A stretch of 64,000 nucleotides of DNA, from assembly GCF_900156425.1 (NCBI RefSeq), contig NZ_FTNO01000001.1:434001-498000 (forward strand), given 5' to 3'. Source of the stretch: Haladaptatus litoreus. GTDB taxonomy: Archaea; Halobacteriota; Halobacteria; Halobacteriales; Haladaptataceae. Below the pieces are notes generated by a model. That model saw only the letters and a list, made by a program, of their open reading frames with translations. It was not told where the DNA came from and searched no databases. Both the position numbers and the translations under genes were made by a program. Positions 8,719-17,597 of the stretch are shown in pieces. Numbering within the stretch: the stretch's first letter is position 1; the number at the start of each line of letters is the position of its first letter.

Positions 8719-9309
8719 ATGGAACCTATGTCCACCGAAGTAAATCACACAGAAATCGAAGACCGGATGGAGCGACTCCAAAACGAGTACGGAGACGTAC
8801 CAATTGAAGACAAAAGGTGGGAGCGTTCGCCCCAAGCGTTCGAGGAACTTCTCGGTTCCGCTCGGGACGGCTATCTCGGTGGTGCCTACGCGTGGGTCGT
8901 TCGGAATCAGGAAAACGCACCGTCGCTGACCGACTCGATGCCGGAGAGCGCCAGCGACGACCATCCGCGGGTGCTGATGGCTCTCGGCCGCGGGATGAAT
9001 GCATGGGGGCTGGCCGGTGGCGGACGGGAAGACGGTGAGACGTTCGAAGAAACCGCGATTCGGGAAGTAAAAGAAGAGACCAACGTTCGCTGTTCGCTCA
9101 CGGAACCGTTTTTACTTCGAAAGGCGACAGTTATCTCCGAAGGAAATCACGACCAGCGAATTCACCTCCTGTACGTCTTTTTCGACGCCGAGTATCGAGG
9201 CGGCACGGTTGCGATTCAGGGCGGCGAACTGAACGGTGCGGCGTGGTTTGCGGAACCGCCTGAACGGATGATGCCGGCGAACGAACTGCGCGCAGAAGAC
9301 TGGTTTTAG
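8719..9309 (+). CDS. NUDIX hydrolase
   Basis: A 196-residue NUDIX protein with an N-terminal helical extension of about 55 residues before the Nudix fold. The Nudix box is about residues 101-123 (GGREDGETFEETAIREVKEETN), with asparagine where glycine is usual near the end. The insert between the first strand and the box (residues 64-85) is poorly conserved-looking. Substrate unknown. Start could also be the second methionine at 8728. It ends convergent with methylmalonyl-CoA epimerase, overlapping by four bases. Confidence 0.85.
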   Translation: MEPMSTEVNHTEIEDRMERLQNEYGDVPIEDKRWERSPQAFEELLGSARDGYLGGAYAWVVRNQENAPSLTDSMPESASDDHPRVLMALGRGMNAWGLAGGGREDGETFEETAIREVKEETNVRCSLTEPFLLRKATVISEGNHDQRIHLLYVFFDAEYRGGTVAIQGGELNGAAWFAEPPERMMPANELRAEDWF

Positions 9310-9689
9310 TGTTCCACGAACTCGATGAGCACGCCGCCCGTCGATTTTGGATGTAAAAAGGCAACGTCGTGACCCCACGCGCCGGGTCGCGGTTCGTCGT
9401 CAATCAACTCGACGCCGTGCCCACGAGCGGTTTCGAGCGCGCCCTCAACGTCGTCGGTTTCGAGCGCGACGTGGTGGATTCCCGACCCGCGACTGTCCAG
9501 ATAGCGGGAGATGGTTCCCTCTTCGATGGGTTCCAGCAGTTCGAAGTAGCTGTCGCCAAGTTCGAGGAAAATGACCCGCAGGCCGTCAAACTCCTCTTCG
9601 TGGGCGATTGGTGCGTCGAAGAGGTCGGCGTACAGTTCCGCCAGTTCACCCGCGTCGTCGGTTGCGATGCCGAGATGATCTACGTGCAT
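9306..9689 (-). CDS. mce: Methylmalonyl-CoA epimerase
   Basis: Interconverts the 2R and 2S epimers of methylmalonyl-CoA, the step before the mutase. It is a compact 127-residue vicinal-oxygen-chelate protein made of two paired beta-alpha-beta-beta-beta units. Metal ligands typical of the family are visible: H in HVDHLGIA at the N terminus, the HH of GIHHVALETDD, and the E of GVLIEFVEH at the end. The large subunit of methylmalonyl-CoA mutase is 1.4 kb upstream on the same strand, which supports the assignment over other VOC enzymes. Confidence 0.9.
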   Translation of the reverse strand: MHVDHLGIATDDAGELAELYADLFDAPIAHEEEFDGLRVIFLELGDSYFELLEPIEEGTISRYLDSRGSGIHHVALETDDVEGALETARGHGVELIDDEPRPGAWGHDVAFLHPKSTGGVLIEFVEH

Positions 9690-9754
9690 GGTCGAAACTC
9701 ACCCGGGGGAAATATAACAGCGGTGACTCCGCCCTCGATTGGTTCCTCCCCCAA

Positions 9755-10996
9755 TTACGGCCGGTCACGTTCGACCATCGAACCGCCATCCCCGACGGCA
9801 ACCCCGCGATTGGAACTGACTGCGGCTCCTCTGAGTTCATCCGCACTGGTCACAATTCGTTCCCAGTCGGTCGTCGAATCCTCACCTGCGCGCTCGTAGA
9901 TGATTCCGCCTTCGCCACAGACGACGGAGAAATCTCGACCCAGCGCAAGCGCTCGAAGTTCCCCCTCGCCCAGTCGCTCCGGCGTCCAGTTTCCATCGGC
10001 GTAGCGGTGCAGGACACCATCGTCGGTAGTCACCGCACAGTCACCCTGCGCAGTCGCTGAAATAGCAGTAAACGTCCCGTCCACGCCATCGACGCCGATC
10101 TTCCGAAACGATTCTCCGCCATCCGTCGTTTCGAACACAGAGTCGTTCGTGTCACAGCAGTAGCCGACCGACCCATCGACGAGCGTTACCGCGCAGAGAC
10201 TCGACCCGCTTCCGGGTTTGGTCGGGTCGTCCCACGCGAGGTCGCCGTCCCGATACTTGCCGCGGAGCACCTGCCCCGAGCCGTTGACGAGCAGTATCGT
10301 CGTGCTGTCGCTCGTTCCCGAAACAGCAATGTCAGTCCAGTTGTCGGTGATTCCCGAGGGGGCAGAGTAATCTACGTGTCGGCCCATCTCCGTATCGAGA
10401 CGTCCGAGGGAGCCGCCGTCGCCAGCGAACCAGACGCTCTCCCCGCCTTCCGTCGTGTCTGCGCCGCGGAGTGTTCGTCCGTCTGCACCCGGCCCGTCCG
10501 AGAGGCGAACCTGCCACTCAGAATCGGTCGTTTCGCCGCACGCGAGAACGACGCCATCCTCGCCGACGGCGTAGGCACCGCTTTTTGTGACGACGGCGTC
10601 GAACAGCGTGTCTTCGGTGGGCGTTTCGGCTGTCGTCCACTGTGGCTTTTTCGCGTGATTCGATTCTGTCGGTTCTGTCGATTCGGCTGACTCACTCGCT
10701 TCGGTCGCTTTGGTCGGTTCGTGCGAACTTTCCGCGTCGGTTGCATCGCCAGACGCGGCCTGATTCGCACTCTCATCGGAACTCGATTCTACGGGTTGCA
10801 CGTCTGTCCCGCGGAAATAGAGGACGATTGGCGGGAGAACGTAGACAGCAACCGCGACGATGGCGAAACCGCGATGGACGAAAGTGAGCATTCCGAACGC
10901 GGTCAATCCCGCCGTCGCCAGCGCGTGTATCCACGTTTTCGTGTACCGCCGATAGAACGGAACGAATCCGTGGCGGGAGGGGGAGAGAGCGGTCAT
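9755..10996 (-). CDS. Membrane-anchored beta-propeller-like protein (uncharacterised)
   Basis: A 413-residue protein with two N-terminal transmembrane helices (about residues 24-62), then a Ser/Glu/Thr-rich linker (about 70-120), then a domain built from six or seven repeats of about 40 residues. Repeat signatures are AYAVGEDGVVLACG, VWFAGDGGSLGRLD, DDGVLHRYADGNW and GVAVGDGGSMVERD, plus a BNR/HCF136-like FETTDGGESFRKIG. These suggest a beta-propeller related to photosystem-stability-factor/sialidase-repeat proteins. It sits between mce and the mutase gene on the same strand, but I cannot link it to propionate metabolism from sequence. Function unknown. Confidence 0.75.
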   Translation of the reverse strand: MTALSPSRHGFVPFYRRYTKTWIHALATAGLTAFGMLTFVHRGFAIVAVAVYVLPPIVLYFRGTDVQPVESSSDESANQAASGDATDAESSHEPTKATEASESAESTEPTESNHAKKPQWTTAETPTEDTLFDAVVTKSGAYAVGEDGVVLACGETTDSEWQVRLSDGPGADGRTLRGADTTEGGESVWFAGDGGSLGRLDTEMGRHVDYSAPSGITDNWTDIAVSGTSDSTTILLVNGSGQVLRGKYRDGDLAWDDPTKPGSGSSLCAVTLVDGSVGYCCDTNDSVFETTDGGESFRKIGVDGVDGTFTAISATAQGDCAVTTDDGVLHRYADGNWTPERLGEGELRALALGRDFSVVCGEGGIIYERAGEDSTTDWERIVTSADELRGAAVSSNRGVAVGDGGSMVERDRP

Positions 10997-11068
10997 TACC
11001 TAACCGTCACACTGGAGACGGGAGAGGCTTTTCGCCGGGAGAAACGAGTCCGGAGAGCAGTCGCAACC

Positions 11069-12751
11069 TCAGACCGCGGTTCCGGGGCGGTACTCGCCGA
11101 ACACGTCTCGAAGGATGTTACAGATTTCGCCGACCGTGGCGTAGGCTTTCACCGCGTCGATGATGTACGGCATCAGGTTGTCGTCGCCCTCTGCGGCCTC
11201 GCGGAGAGCGGCGAGTGTCTCCTCGACTTCCTCGTCGTCGCGCTCTTCTCGAACTTCGTTCAGGCTCTCGATTTGGCGGCGTTCGTCTTCTTCCGTAACC
11301 TCTTGGATGTCCATTTCGGGTTCCTCATCAACTTCGAACTCGTTGACGCCGACGATGGTTCGCTCGCCTGCCTCGACTTCCTGCTGGCGATCGTATGCCA
11401 CGTCCTGAATCTGGCGCTGTACCCACTGACTCTCGATTGCCGAGGGCATCCCGCCCTTCTCGTCGATGGTGTCGAGCAGGTCGAACGCTTCTTCCTCCAA
11501 ATCGTCCGTGAGTGCTTCGACGTAGTAACTCCCCGCGAGAGGGTCGATGGTGTCCGCCGCTCCGCTCTCGTGGGCGAGGATTTGCTGAGTTCGGAGCGCG
11601 GTTCGCACGCTCTTTTCGGTCGGAAGCGCGAGCGCCTCGTCCTTCCCGTTCGTGTGAAGACTCTGGGTGCCGCCGAGAACCGCGGCGAGGGCCTGATACG
11701 CCACCCGAACGACGTTGTTGTCGATTTGCTGGGCGGTCAGGGTGGAACCTGCGGTCTGCGTGTGGAACTTGAGCTGTTTCGATTTCGGGTTCTCCGCGCC
11801 GAATCGCTCTTCCATGATGGTCGCCCACATTCGCCGGGCCGCGCGGAATTTGGCAACCTCCTCCAGAATGTTGTTGTGCGCGTTGAAGAAGAAGGAGAGT
11901 TGTGGCGCGAACTCGTCCACGTCCAGTCCGGCGTCGAGTGCGGCCTCGACGTAGGCGATGCCGTCGCCGAGCGTGAATGCGAGTTCCTGTGCCGCCGTCG
12001 CGCCCGCCTCGCGAACGTGATAGCCCGAAATCGAGATGGTGTTGAACTTCGGCGTCTCTTCCGCACAGAATTCGAAGATGTCCGTAATCACCCGCATCGA
12101 CGGCTCCGGCGGGTAGATGTACGTGTTTCGTGCGATGTACTCCTTCAGCAGGTCGTTCTGGATGGTTCCCCGGAGTTGCTCGCGGGAAACGCCCTGCTCG
12201 TCGCCGACTGCGATGTACATCGCCAGCAGGACGGAGGCGGGCGCGTTGATGGTCATCGACGTGCTCACTTCGTCCAGCGGAATCCCGTCGAAGACGGTTT
12301 CCATGTCGGCCAGCGTGTCGATGGCCACGCCCGATTTCCCGACTTCGCCCGCCGACATTTCGTCGTCGGAGGTGTAGCCCATCTGGGTCGGCAGGTCGAA
12401 CGCCATGGACAGGCCGCTCTGGCCGTTGTCCAGCAGGTAGTGATAGCGTTCGTTGGTCTCGTCCGCCGTCCCGAACCCGGCGTACTGGCGCATCGTCCAC
12501 AGTCGCCCGCGGTACATCGTGGGGTACACTCCGCGCGTGTAGGGGTCTTCGCCCGGGTAACCGAGGTCGTCGTCGTAGTCCGTCCCGGCTACGTCGTTCG
12601 GCGTGTAGAGGCGGTCTACCGACTGCCCGTCCGTATCGGTCGTGAACTCCTCCTGTCGCTCCCCGAATCGGTCGAGCGTCGGGGAGAGCGTCTCTTCTTC
12701 CCAGTCGTCTTTCCCCCGGCGGATTTCTTCGAGGTCGTCCGCGTCGAACAT
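11069..12751 (-). CDS. mutA: Methylmalonyl-CoA mutase, large (catalytic) subunit
   Basis: Converts methylmalonyl-CoA and succinyl-CoA with adenosylcobalamin. The 560 residues correspond to the substrate-binding TIM barrel only; the B12-binding domain found at the C terminus of one-chain mutases is absent, as in archaeal two-subunit enzymes. Conserved motifs include [31 protein letters not shown] and [21 protein letters not shown]. The ATG at 12751 ([13 protein letters not shown]) is preferred over the open frame to 12850. The small B12 subunit is not in this window. Haloarchaea use the enzyme for propionyl-CoA and odd-chain/branched-chain carbon. Confidence 0.95.
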   Translation of the reverse strand: MFDADDLEEIRRGKDDWEEETLSPTLDRFGERQEEFTTDTDGQSVDRLYTPNDVAGTDYDDDLGYPGEDPYTRGVYPTMYRGRLWTMRQYAGFGTADETNERYHYLLDNGQSGLSMAFDLPTQMGYTSDDEMSAGEVGKSGVAIDTLADMETVFDGIPLDEVSTSMTINAPASVLLAMYIAVGDEQGVSREQLRGTIQNDLLKEYIARNTYIYPPEPSMRVITDIFEFCAEETPKFNTISISGYHVREAGATAAQELAFTLGDGIAYVEAALDAGLDVDEFAPQLSFFFNAHNNILEEVAKFRAARRMWATIMEERFGAENPKSKQLKFHTQTAGSTLTAQQIDNNVVRVAYQALAAVLGGTQSLHTNGKDEALALPTEKSVRTALRTQQILAHESGAADTIDPLAGSYYVEALTDDLEEEAFDLLDTIDEKGGMPSAIESQWVQRQIQDVAYDRQQEVEAGERTIVGVNEFEVDEEPEMDIQEVTEEDERRQIESLNEVREERDDEEVEETLAALREAAEGDDNLMPYIIDAVKAYATVGEICNILRDVFGEYRPGTAV

Positions 12752-12904
12752 TGTCTTGACAGTCGTGGGGGCGACTCTTAAGAGTTGACGGACGACGACG
12801 ATGATTCTGTATTTGATATTCTGGCGTTCTGTGACTGAACTGATTCTCAATATCCTCAGTAGTCGAGCATGGTTCTACTGCTTTGTTTGCAAATCACGAC
12901 AACA

Positions 12905-13130
12905 AACGAAGCCCTCGTTCGCTCCTGCGTCGCTCACTCACCCTTCATCCGCCGAGGTCAGCCACCGCAACCGCAGTTTCCCCACTCCTCCCCGCCAGCG
13001 CGGGATTGCACTCGCGCCTCACTTCGTTCGGCGCTCACGGCTTCGCCGTTCGCCAGCGAGGCGACGAAGTCGCCTCGTCCCGCTCGTGCGAACGCGCTGG
13101 CGCATCCTTTCGGCTGGGTAATCAAGCGAC
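12905..13130 (-). repeat. Intergenic repeat element, copy R2 (inverted)
   Basis: Read on the minus strand, it contains clustered short hairpins (gaggcgac-ttc-gtcgcctc, cggcgaagccg), a gaggcgcgagtgc segment, and a tail with gcggttgcggtggctgacc. That tail resembles the one of the 19862-20100 element. It lies head to head with R3, with the junction near 13130. Confidence 0.5.
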
Positions 13131-13332
13131 ATGGCGCGCGCTTGTAAGACTTCGAGGAGTTTACCTCCGAGAAGGCGAGCGAAAGCGTGCGAGGGATGAC
13201 CGAGTGAAACGAGTGAATCGGTTGGGGAGGCGTGTGGCGAACGAGATTTCGCAGAAATCTCGCTGGCGAGCGGTGCAACCGCGAGCAGGCAGTGCGGTTG
13301 CTGTTTCATTGGAGTCGTGACTACCTAGCGAC
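13131..13332 (+). repeat. Intergenic repeat element, copy R3
   Basis: Begins atggcgcgcg like R1, carries gcgagggatgaccgagtgaaacgag, an 8-bp hairpin (gagatttc-gca-gaaatctc), and ends gcggttgctgtttcattggagtcg...ctagcgac. Head and tail match R1, but the middle is about 95 bp longer, so this looks like a fuller version of the same family. Confidence 0.55.
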
Positions 13333-13490
13333 AAACCTACAACCTTTTTGTTTGTCCACAAACTCACAAATTCCCGACGCCATTCCCGATTTGAAACTAC
13401 TTTCTCAAATCGAACTCCGAGTAAACACCTCACAACTCGCCGTCTTCAAGGCCCAAAACGATAACCAAATCCCCGTCATCAGATATCCAA

Positions 13491-14567
13491 ATGCAACTCA
13501 CAGACCACCTCGCAGAGTTCACCCGGCGCGACTGGCAGACCGTCTCCGACCCGGACGAGCGAATCCGATTTGCACTGATTGGACTCGGCTGGTTCACGAC
13601 GGAGCGGGTCATCCCGGCCATCGCGGAAAGCGACCTCTGTGAGGTCAGCACGGTTGTTAGCGGCAGCTCTGAAAAAGCTGACAGAGTCGGCGACGAGGCG
13701 GGCGCGGAGTACCGACTCGGCTACGACGAGTTCCACGCCGGGGAAGCAAACGAGCGCTACGACGCGGTGTACATCGCTACACCGAACGCGACACACCTCG
13801 ATTTCGTGGAGAGCGCAGCCGACTTCGGCAAGGCCGTCCTCTGTGAAAAACCGTTGGAGGCGACGACGGCGCGCGCCGAGAAAGTCGTTCGAACCTGTGA
13901 AAACGCCGGAATAACGCTGATGGTCGGCTATCGGATGCACACCAATCCGGCGGTTCGGCGGATGCGCGAACTCGTCCGCGAGGGCTTCGTTGGCGACCCC
14001 GCACTCGTCGAGGGGGCGATGTGCCAGAACGTCTTCGAGATGATTTCGCCAGACCCGAATCAGTGGCGACTCGACGCCGACCTCGCAGGCGGGTCGGCGC
14101 TCATCGACCTTGGAATCTACCCACTCAACACCGCCCGGTTCGTGCTGGACTCGAATCCCGTGAGTGCGCAGGGGACGACGAAAAGCCCGCACGAACACTT
14201 CTCGGAGGTTGACCAGCACGTTTCGTTCGAAGTCGAGTTCGAAACCGGCGTCACGGCGGCCTGCGTCGCGAGTCAGTACGCCCAACAGCGGAGTCAGTTC
14301 TCAGTTATCGGCACCGAGGGCCGACTGACCCTCGAACCGGCCTTTTTCGGCGAAGCGCAGTTGACGGCGGAGCGAAACGGGGCGAAAGCCGATTTTTTGG
14401 TCGAACCGGTAAACGAAGAGGTAGAGGAGTTCGACTACTTCGCGGACTGTCTGCTCTCGGGGCGCGACCCGGAACCGGACGGCCAGCACGCGCTGGTGGA
14501 CATGCGAACCATCGAGGCGATTTACGAGTCGGCGAAAATCGACGAGCGAATCCCGATTACGGCGTGA
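13491..14567 (+). CDS. xdh: Gfo/Idh/MocA-family oxidoreductase, probable D-xylose 1-dehydrogenase
   Basis: A 358-residue NAD(P)-dependent sugar dehydrogenase. The Rossmann motif GLGWFT is at 31-36 and the Gfo/Idh/MocA signature EKP at 119-121 (CEKPLEA). Catalytic-region residues appear in GYRMHTNPAV and ALIDLGIYPLN. The N-terminal MQLTDHLAEFTRRDWQTV resembles haloarchaeal xylose dehydrogenases that open the oxidative xylose pathway to alpha-ketoglutarate. No xylonate dehydratase is next to it, so glucose or another aldose could be the real substrate. It overlaps the convergent alcohol dehydrogenase by 11 bp. Confidence 0.82.
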   Translation: MQLTDHLAEFTRRDWQTVSDPDERIRFALIGLGWFTTERVIPAIAESDLCEVSTVVSGSSEKADRVGDEAGAEYRLGYDEFHAGEANERYDAVYIATPNATHLDFVESAADFGKAVLCEKPLEATTARAEKVVRTCENAGITLMVGYRMHTNPAVRRMRELVREGFVGDPALVEGAMCQNVFEMISPDPNQWRLDADLAGGSALIDLGIYPLNTARFVLDSNPVSAQGTTKSPHEHFSEVDQHVSFEVEFETGVTAACVASQYAQQRSQFSVIGTEGRLTLEPAFFGEAQLTAERNGAKADFLVEPVNEEVEEFDYFADCLLSGRDPEPDGQHALVDMRTIEAIYESAKIDERIPITA

Positions 14568-15597
14568 TGACCGCTCGCCCTTCTATTTCGCCGTGTTCCA
14601 GCTTCTCGGCCACGTCGTTGATTTCGGCTAAATCGTACCGTGAGGTTCGCAGTTCCACGTCTCCTCGGGCGACGAGCGCCATGAGTTCCTGCAGTTCGGG
14701 GTAGGTTCCGACGAGGGTTCCTCGGTAGCCGAAATCGCCGTTTACGAGTGTCTGAGCAGGTTCGTGGACGTGGCCGCCGTAGCCGACGACGTGGTGGTCG
14801 CCGCCCCCGGAGAGCAGGGAGGGGGCATAATCGAGCGTTTCGTCGTCGCCGACGAAATCGAGGATTTGCTGGACGCCCTCGCCGTCGGTAATCGCGTTCA
14901 TCTCGTCCGCAACGTTCGAATCCCGCGAGTTGATGGTGTAGTCTGCTCCTAAATCGTCCGCGAGCGAGAGCGCCTCGTCTTTCACTTCGACGGCGGTAAT
15001 CTCCGCTGCGCTCATAGTTCGCAGTGCTTGCAGGCCGATGTGGCCTAGTCCGCCGACGCCAACGACAACGGCGTGTTCGCCGGGATTCAGTTCGCAGACT
15101 GCCTTTTTCACCGCGTGGTAGGCCGTGATTCCGGCGTCCGCGTGGGGCGCGATTTCCGCCGGGTCGACGCCGTCCGGAAGCGGAATCACGGCGCGTTCAC
15201 TCGTCAGCAAGTAGTCCGCGAATCCGCCGTCTGTGGAGAGGCCGGGAAAGACGAGATTGTCGCAGTGCATGTCCTGCCCGAGTCGACAGGCGCGACAGAT
15301 GCCGCAGGTTCGCGCCGGGTGGCAAACCACGGCGTCGCCCTCCGAAACGAGCGTTACGTCTTCGCCCACCTCGGCCACGGTTCCGGCGTTTTCGTGGCCG
15401 AGCGTCATGGGAAGTGATTGCCCCATCTGTTCTTCCCACATGCCTTCGATGACGTGGTTATCGGTTTGACACCAGCCAGCGCCTTCGATTTCCACGACGA
15501 CGTGATTACCCTCGATTACCTCCGGTCGGTCTACCTCGTCTATCGAGAGCGCATCGGCCATCTCGTCGGTGTATTCGTGCAGTCGCGCGGCTTGCAT
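14557..15597 (-). CDS. Zinc-dependent medium-chain alcohol dehydrogenase
   Basis: A 346-residue MDR alcohol dehydrogenase with both zinc sites. The catalytic zinc site shows GAGWCQTD and LGHENAG. The structural zinc loop has four cysteines in CGICRACRLGQDMHC. The NAD(P)-binding motif is GVGGLGHIGLQA. The start at 15597 (MQAARLHEY) removes nine poorly supported residues of the longer frame. Substrate is not evident; likely ethanol, another primary alcohol or an aldehyde. It lies tail to tail with the xylose-dehydrogenase-like gene and head to head with gdh. Confidence 0.88.
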   Translation of the reverse strand: MQAARLHEYTDEMADALSIDEVDRPEVIEGNHVVVEIEGAGWCQTDNHVIEGMWEEQMGQSLPMTLGHENAGTVAEVGEDVTLVSEGDAVVCHPARTCGICRACRLGQDMHCDNLVFPGLSTDGGFADYLLTSERAVIPLPDGVDPAEIAPHADAGITAYHAVKKAVCELNPGEHAVVVGVGGLGHIGLQALRTMSAAEITAVEVKDEALSLADDLGADYTINSRDSNVADEMNAITDGEGVQQILDFVGDDETLDYAPSLLSGGGDHHVVGYGGHVHEPAQTLVNGDFGYRGTLVGTYPELQELMALVARGDVELRTSRYDLAEINDVAEKLEHGEIEGRAVITP

Positions 15598-15811
15598 GGA
15601 ACCGTTGACGACCTGAAAGAACACAGGCGTTGTGGCGAATCAGTTGTGAACGAGGAGTTATGCACGAGGTCTGGTTCGTGCTCGCGTGTCTGGTCAGAAG
15701 AGGCGGCCGGTATCGCACGTTCGACAGGTGTTCGGATGCAGTGACTGCATATCGGATAGTGGTTCTCACCGCGGCGATAGCGCCCACCTTCTCTAGACAA
15801 ATTTACTCGGT

Positions 15812-15830
15812 AAAGAATAAATCTTTTGAG
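15812..15830 (+). promoter_or_regulatory. TATA box of the gdh-gfcR operon
   Basis: The stretch aaagaataaatctttt lies about 25-35 nt before the gdh ATG at 15853, the expected spacing for a leaderless haloarchaeal transcript. GfcR of other haloarchaea binds near such glycolytic promoters; I did not identify its box with confidence here. Confidence 0.5.
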
Positions 15831-15852
15831 TGCGTGGGAACAAGAGACACGT

Positions 15853-16917
15853 ATGCACGCAGTCGCACTCCGACGCGGGGAAACCAGCCCCGAACTCATC
15901 GAGAAACCGCGACCGGAACCCGAACCGGGTGAGGCGCTAGTGCGAACCCTCAGGGTCGGCGTCGATGGCACCGACCACGAAATCCTCGCCGGACACCACG
16001 GCGGGTTTCCAGCGGACGACGACCACCTCGTCCTCGGTCACGAAGCGGTCGGCGTCGTAGACGACCCGAACGGAACCGCATTTGCGGAAGGGGACGTCGT
16101 CGTCCCGACCGTCCGAAGACCGCTTCCCGACGGCCCGACGGAGTACTTCGAGCGCGGCGAACCCGACATGGCACCGCCGGACGAAACGACCGAACGCGGT
16201 ATTTCCGGCGAACACGGCTTCATGAGTGAGTATTTCACCAGTCCCGCAGAGAACCTCGTTCCGGTTCCCGACGAACTGGCCGACTGGGGGTTTCTGGTCG
16301 AACCCATCAGCATCTCCGAAAAAGCAATCGAACACGCCCGCGCCTCTCGGTCGGCGTTCGATTGGCGACCGGAAAGCGCGCTCGTCCTCGGAAACGGCAG
16401 TCTCGGACTGCTCACCGTGGCGATGCTCGATTCGGAGTTCGACCGAGTCTACTGCCTCGGCAGGCGCGATAGACCAGACCCGACAATCGACGTCATCGAA
16501 GAGTTGGGCGCGGCGTATGTCGATTCGCGCGTGACGCCGGTTGACCAGATTCCCGACGCGCACGAACCCATGGACTTCATCTACGAGGCGACCGGCTACG
16601 CGAAACACGCGTTCGAATCCGTCGAGGCCCTCGCTCCGAATGGCGTGGCGGCACTGCTCGGTGTGCCGGATTCGTGGTCGTTCGAAATCGACGGCGGGAA
16701 ACTCCACCGAGAACTCGTGATGAACAACAAGGCGCTCGTCGGAAGCGTCAACTCCAACTACCGGCATTTCGAATCCGCAGTCGAGACACTCGCGGACATG
16801 CCCGAGTGGCTGTTGGACGACCTCGTGACAGGCGTCTATGACGTCTCGAATTTCGAGTCGGCATTTGCGGACGACGAAACGACAATAAAGACCGCGGTTA
16901 AATTTGATAGCCAATGA
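15853..16917 (+). CDS. gdh: Glucose 1-dehydrogenase
   Basis: First enzyme of the semi-phosphorylative Entner-Doudoroff pathway, oxidising glucose to gluconolactone. The 354 residues match the haloarchaeal zinc GDH length. The zinc site is the halophilic variant: D38 replaces the usual cysteine (GVDGTDHEI), followed by H63 and E64 (LGHEAVG), with a glutamate in FLVEPISISEKAIEH. The nucleotide-binding motif is LGNGSLGLLT. ATG 15853 is chosen for its TATA spacing. Its stop overlaps the gfcR start in ATGA, so the two are translationally coupled. Confidence 0.93.
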   Translation: MHAVALRRGETSPELIEKPRPEPEPGEALVRTLRVGVDGTDHEILAGHHGGFPADDDHLVLGHEAVGVVDDPNGTAFAEGDVVVPTVRRPLPDGPTEYFERGEPDMAPPDETTERGISGEHGFMSEYFTSPAENLVPVPDELADWGFLVEPISISEKAIEHARASRSAFDWRPESALVLGNGSLGLLTVAMLDSEFDRVYCLGRRDRPDPTIDVIEELGAAYVDSRVTPVDQIPDAHEPMDFIYEATGYAKHAFESVEALAPNGVAALLGVPDSWSFEIDGGKLHRELVMNNKALVGSVNSNYRHFESAVETLADMPEWLLDDLVTGVYDVSNFESAFADDETTIKTAVKFDSQ

Positions 16918-17540
16918 AGAACGTAGACGACTTGATAGAGAGTGCGGCGGAGCTGGCGGAACGTGGCCTTTCGAAGGGCGAAATCGCTGACGAACTGAAC
17001 GTGTCGCGCGAGACTGCCAGTTGGTTGGTCGAGCGCAGTGGCAGCACGCCGAGCCCCGAACCGAAAGGCGGCACGCAGGACATCCACGTCGATTGGAGCG
17101 CAATCGGTCGCGACAGCGCCCGACTCACCCATATCGGCGCGGCGATGGCCGATTTACTGTCGAAACACGGCGAAGAGGTCGATTTGACCATCGGCATCGA
17201 GAAGGCTGGCGCGCCCCTCGCGACCGTGGTCGCGCGCGAACTCGACACCGACCTCGGTACCTACGCTCCCCGCAAACACCAGTGGGAGGAGGGCGACATC
17301 GACGAGTACGGCGGCAGTTTCTCGCGCAACTTCGCGCAGATTCGCGACCGCGAGTGCTACATCGTGGACGACACCATCACCAGCGGAACCACGATGGGAG
17401 AAACCATCGAGGCCATCGAAGACCGCGGCGGCGAACCGGTCGCCTGCATCGTCCTCGCGGACAAGCAGGGTATCGAGGAACTGAACGGCGTCCCGGTCTA
17501 CTCGCTCGTGCAGGTCATCGGCGTTGGAAGCGACGAGTGA
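16914..17540 (+). CDS. gfcR: GfcR: HTH-phosphoribosyltransferase regulator of sugar catabolism
   Basis: A 208-residue fusion of an N-terminal helix-turn-helix (about 18-42, LSKGEIADELNVSRETASWLVE) to an orotate-phosphoribosyltransferase-like domain with an intact PRPP loop (CYIVDDTITSGTT, 148-160). The family was once annotated as PyrE-like. In Haloferax, GfcR activates semi-phosphorylative ED and lower glycolysis genes. Coupling to gdh here (ATGA overlap) fits that role and suggests feedback between sugar flux and regulator level. The bound effector is unknown; PRPP-like sugar phosphates are plausible from the fold. Confidence 0.92.
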   Translation: MKNVDDLIESAAELAERGLSKGEIADELNVSRETASWLVERSGSTPSPEPKGGTQDIHVDWSAIGRDSARLTHIGAAMADLLSKHGEEVDLTIGIEKAGAPLATVVARELDTDLGTYAPRKHQWEEGDIDEYGGSFSRNFAQIRDRECYIVDDTITSGTTMGETIEAIEDRGGEPVACIVLADKQGIEELNGVPVYSLVQVIGVGSDE

Positions 17541-17597
17541 TGCGCACACGATAACTCGGTCGCAACTTCTTTGCGCCGGGGGTGCCTACGCAACGGT

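Larger units (their letters stand above)
12752..13490. other. 739-bp gene-free repeat region
   Basis: Spans the start of the mutase gene and the start of the xylose-dehydrogenase-like gene. All open frames here are artefacts of GC-rich, stop-poor DNA. It holds two back-to-back repeat elements (R2 and R3) meeting near 13130, several small perfect hairpins, and an AT-richer 150-bp promoter-like stretch from 13335. Confidence 0.7.

Noticed and set aside
10721-12781. 686-codon plus-strand open frame antisense to the mutase gene
   Set aside because: Arg/Val-rich shadow frame caused by GC-rich third positions; the minus-strand mutase is unambiguous.
12801-13320. Several overlapping open frames in the repeat region
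   Set aside because: They follow the palindromic repeat on both strands, are Arg/Ser-rich, not acidic, and share no domain.
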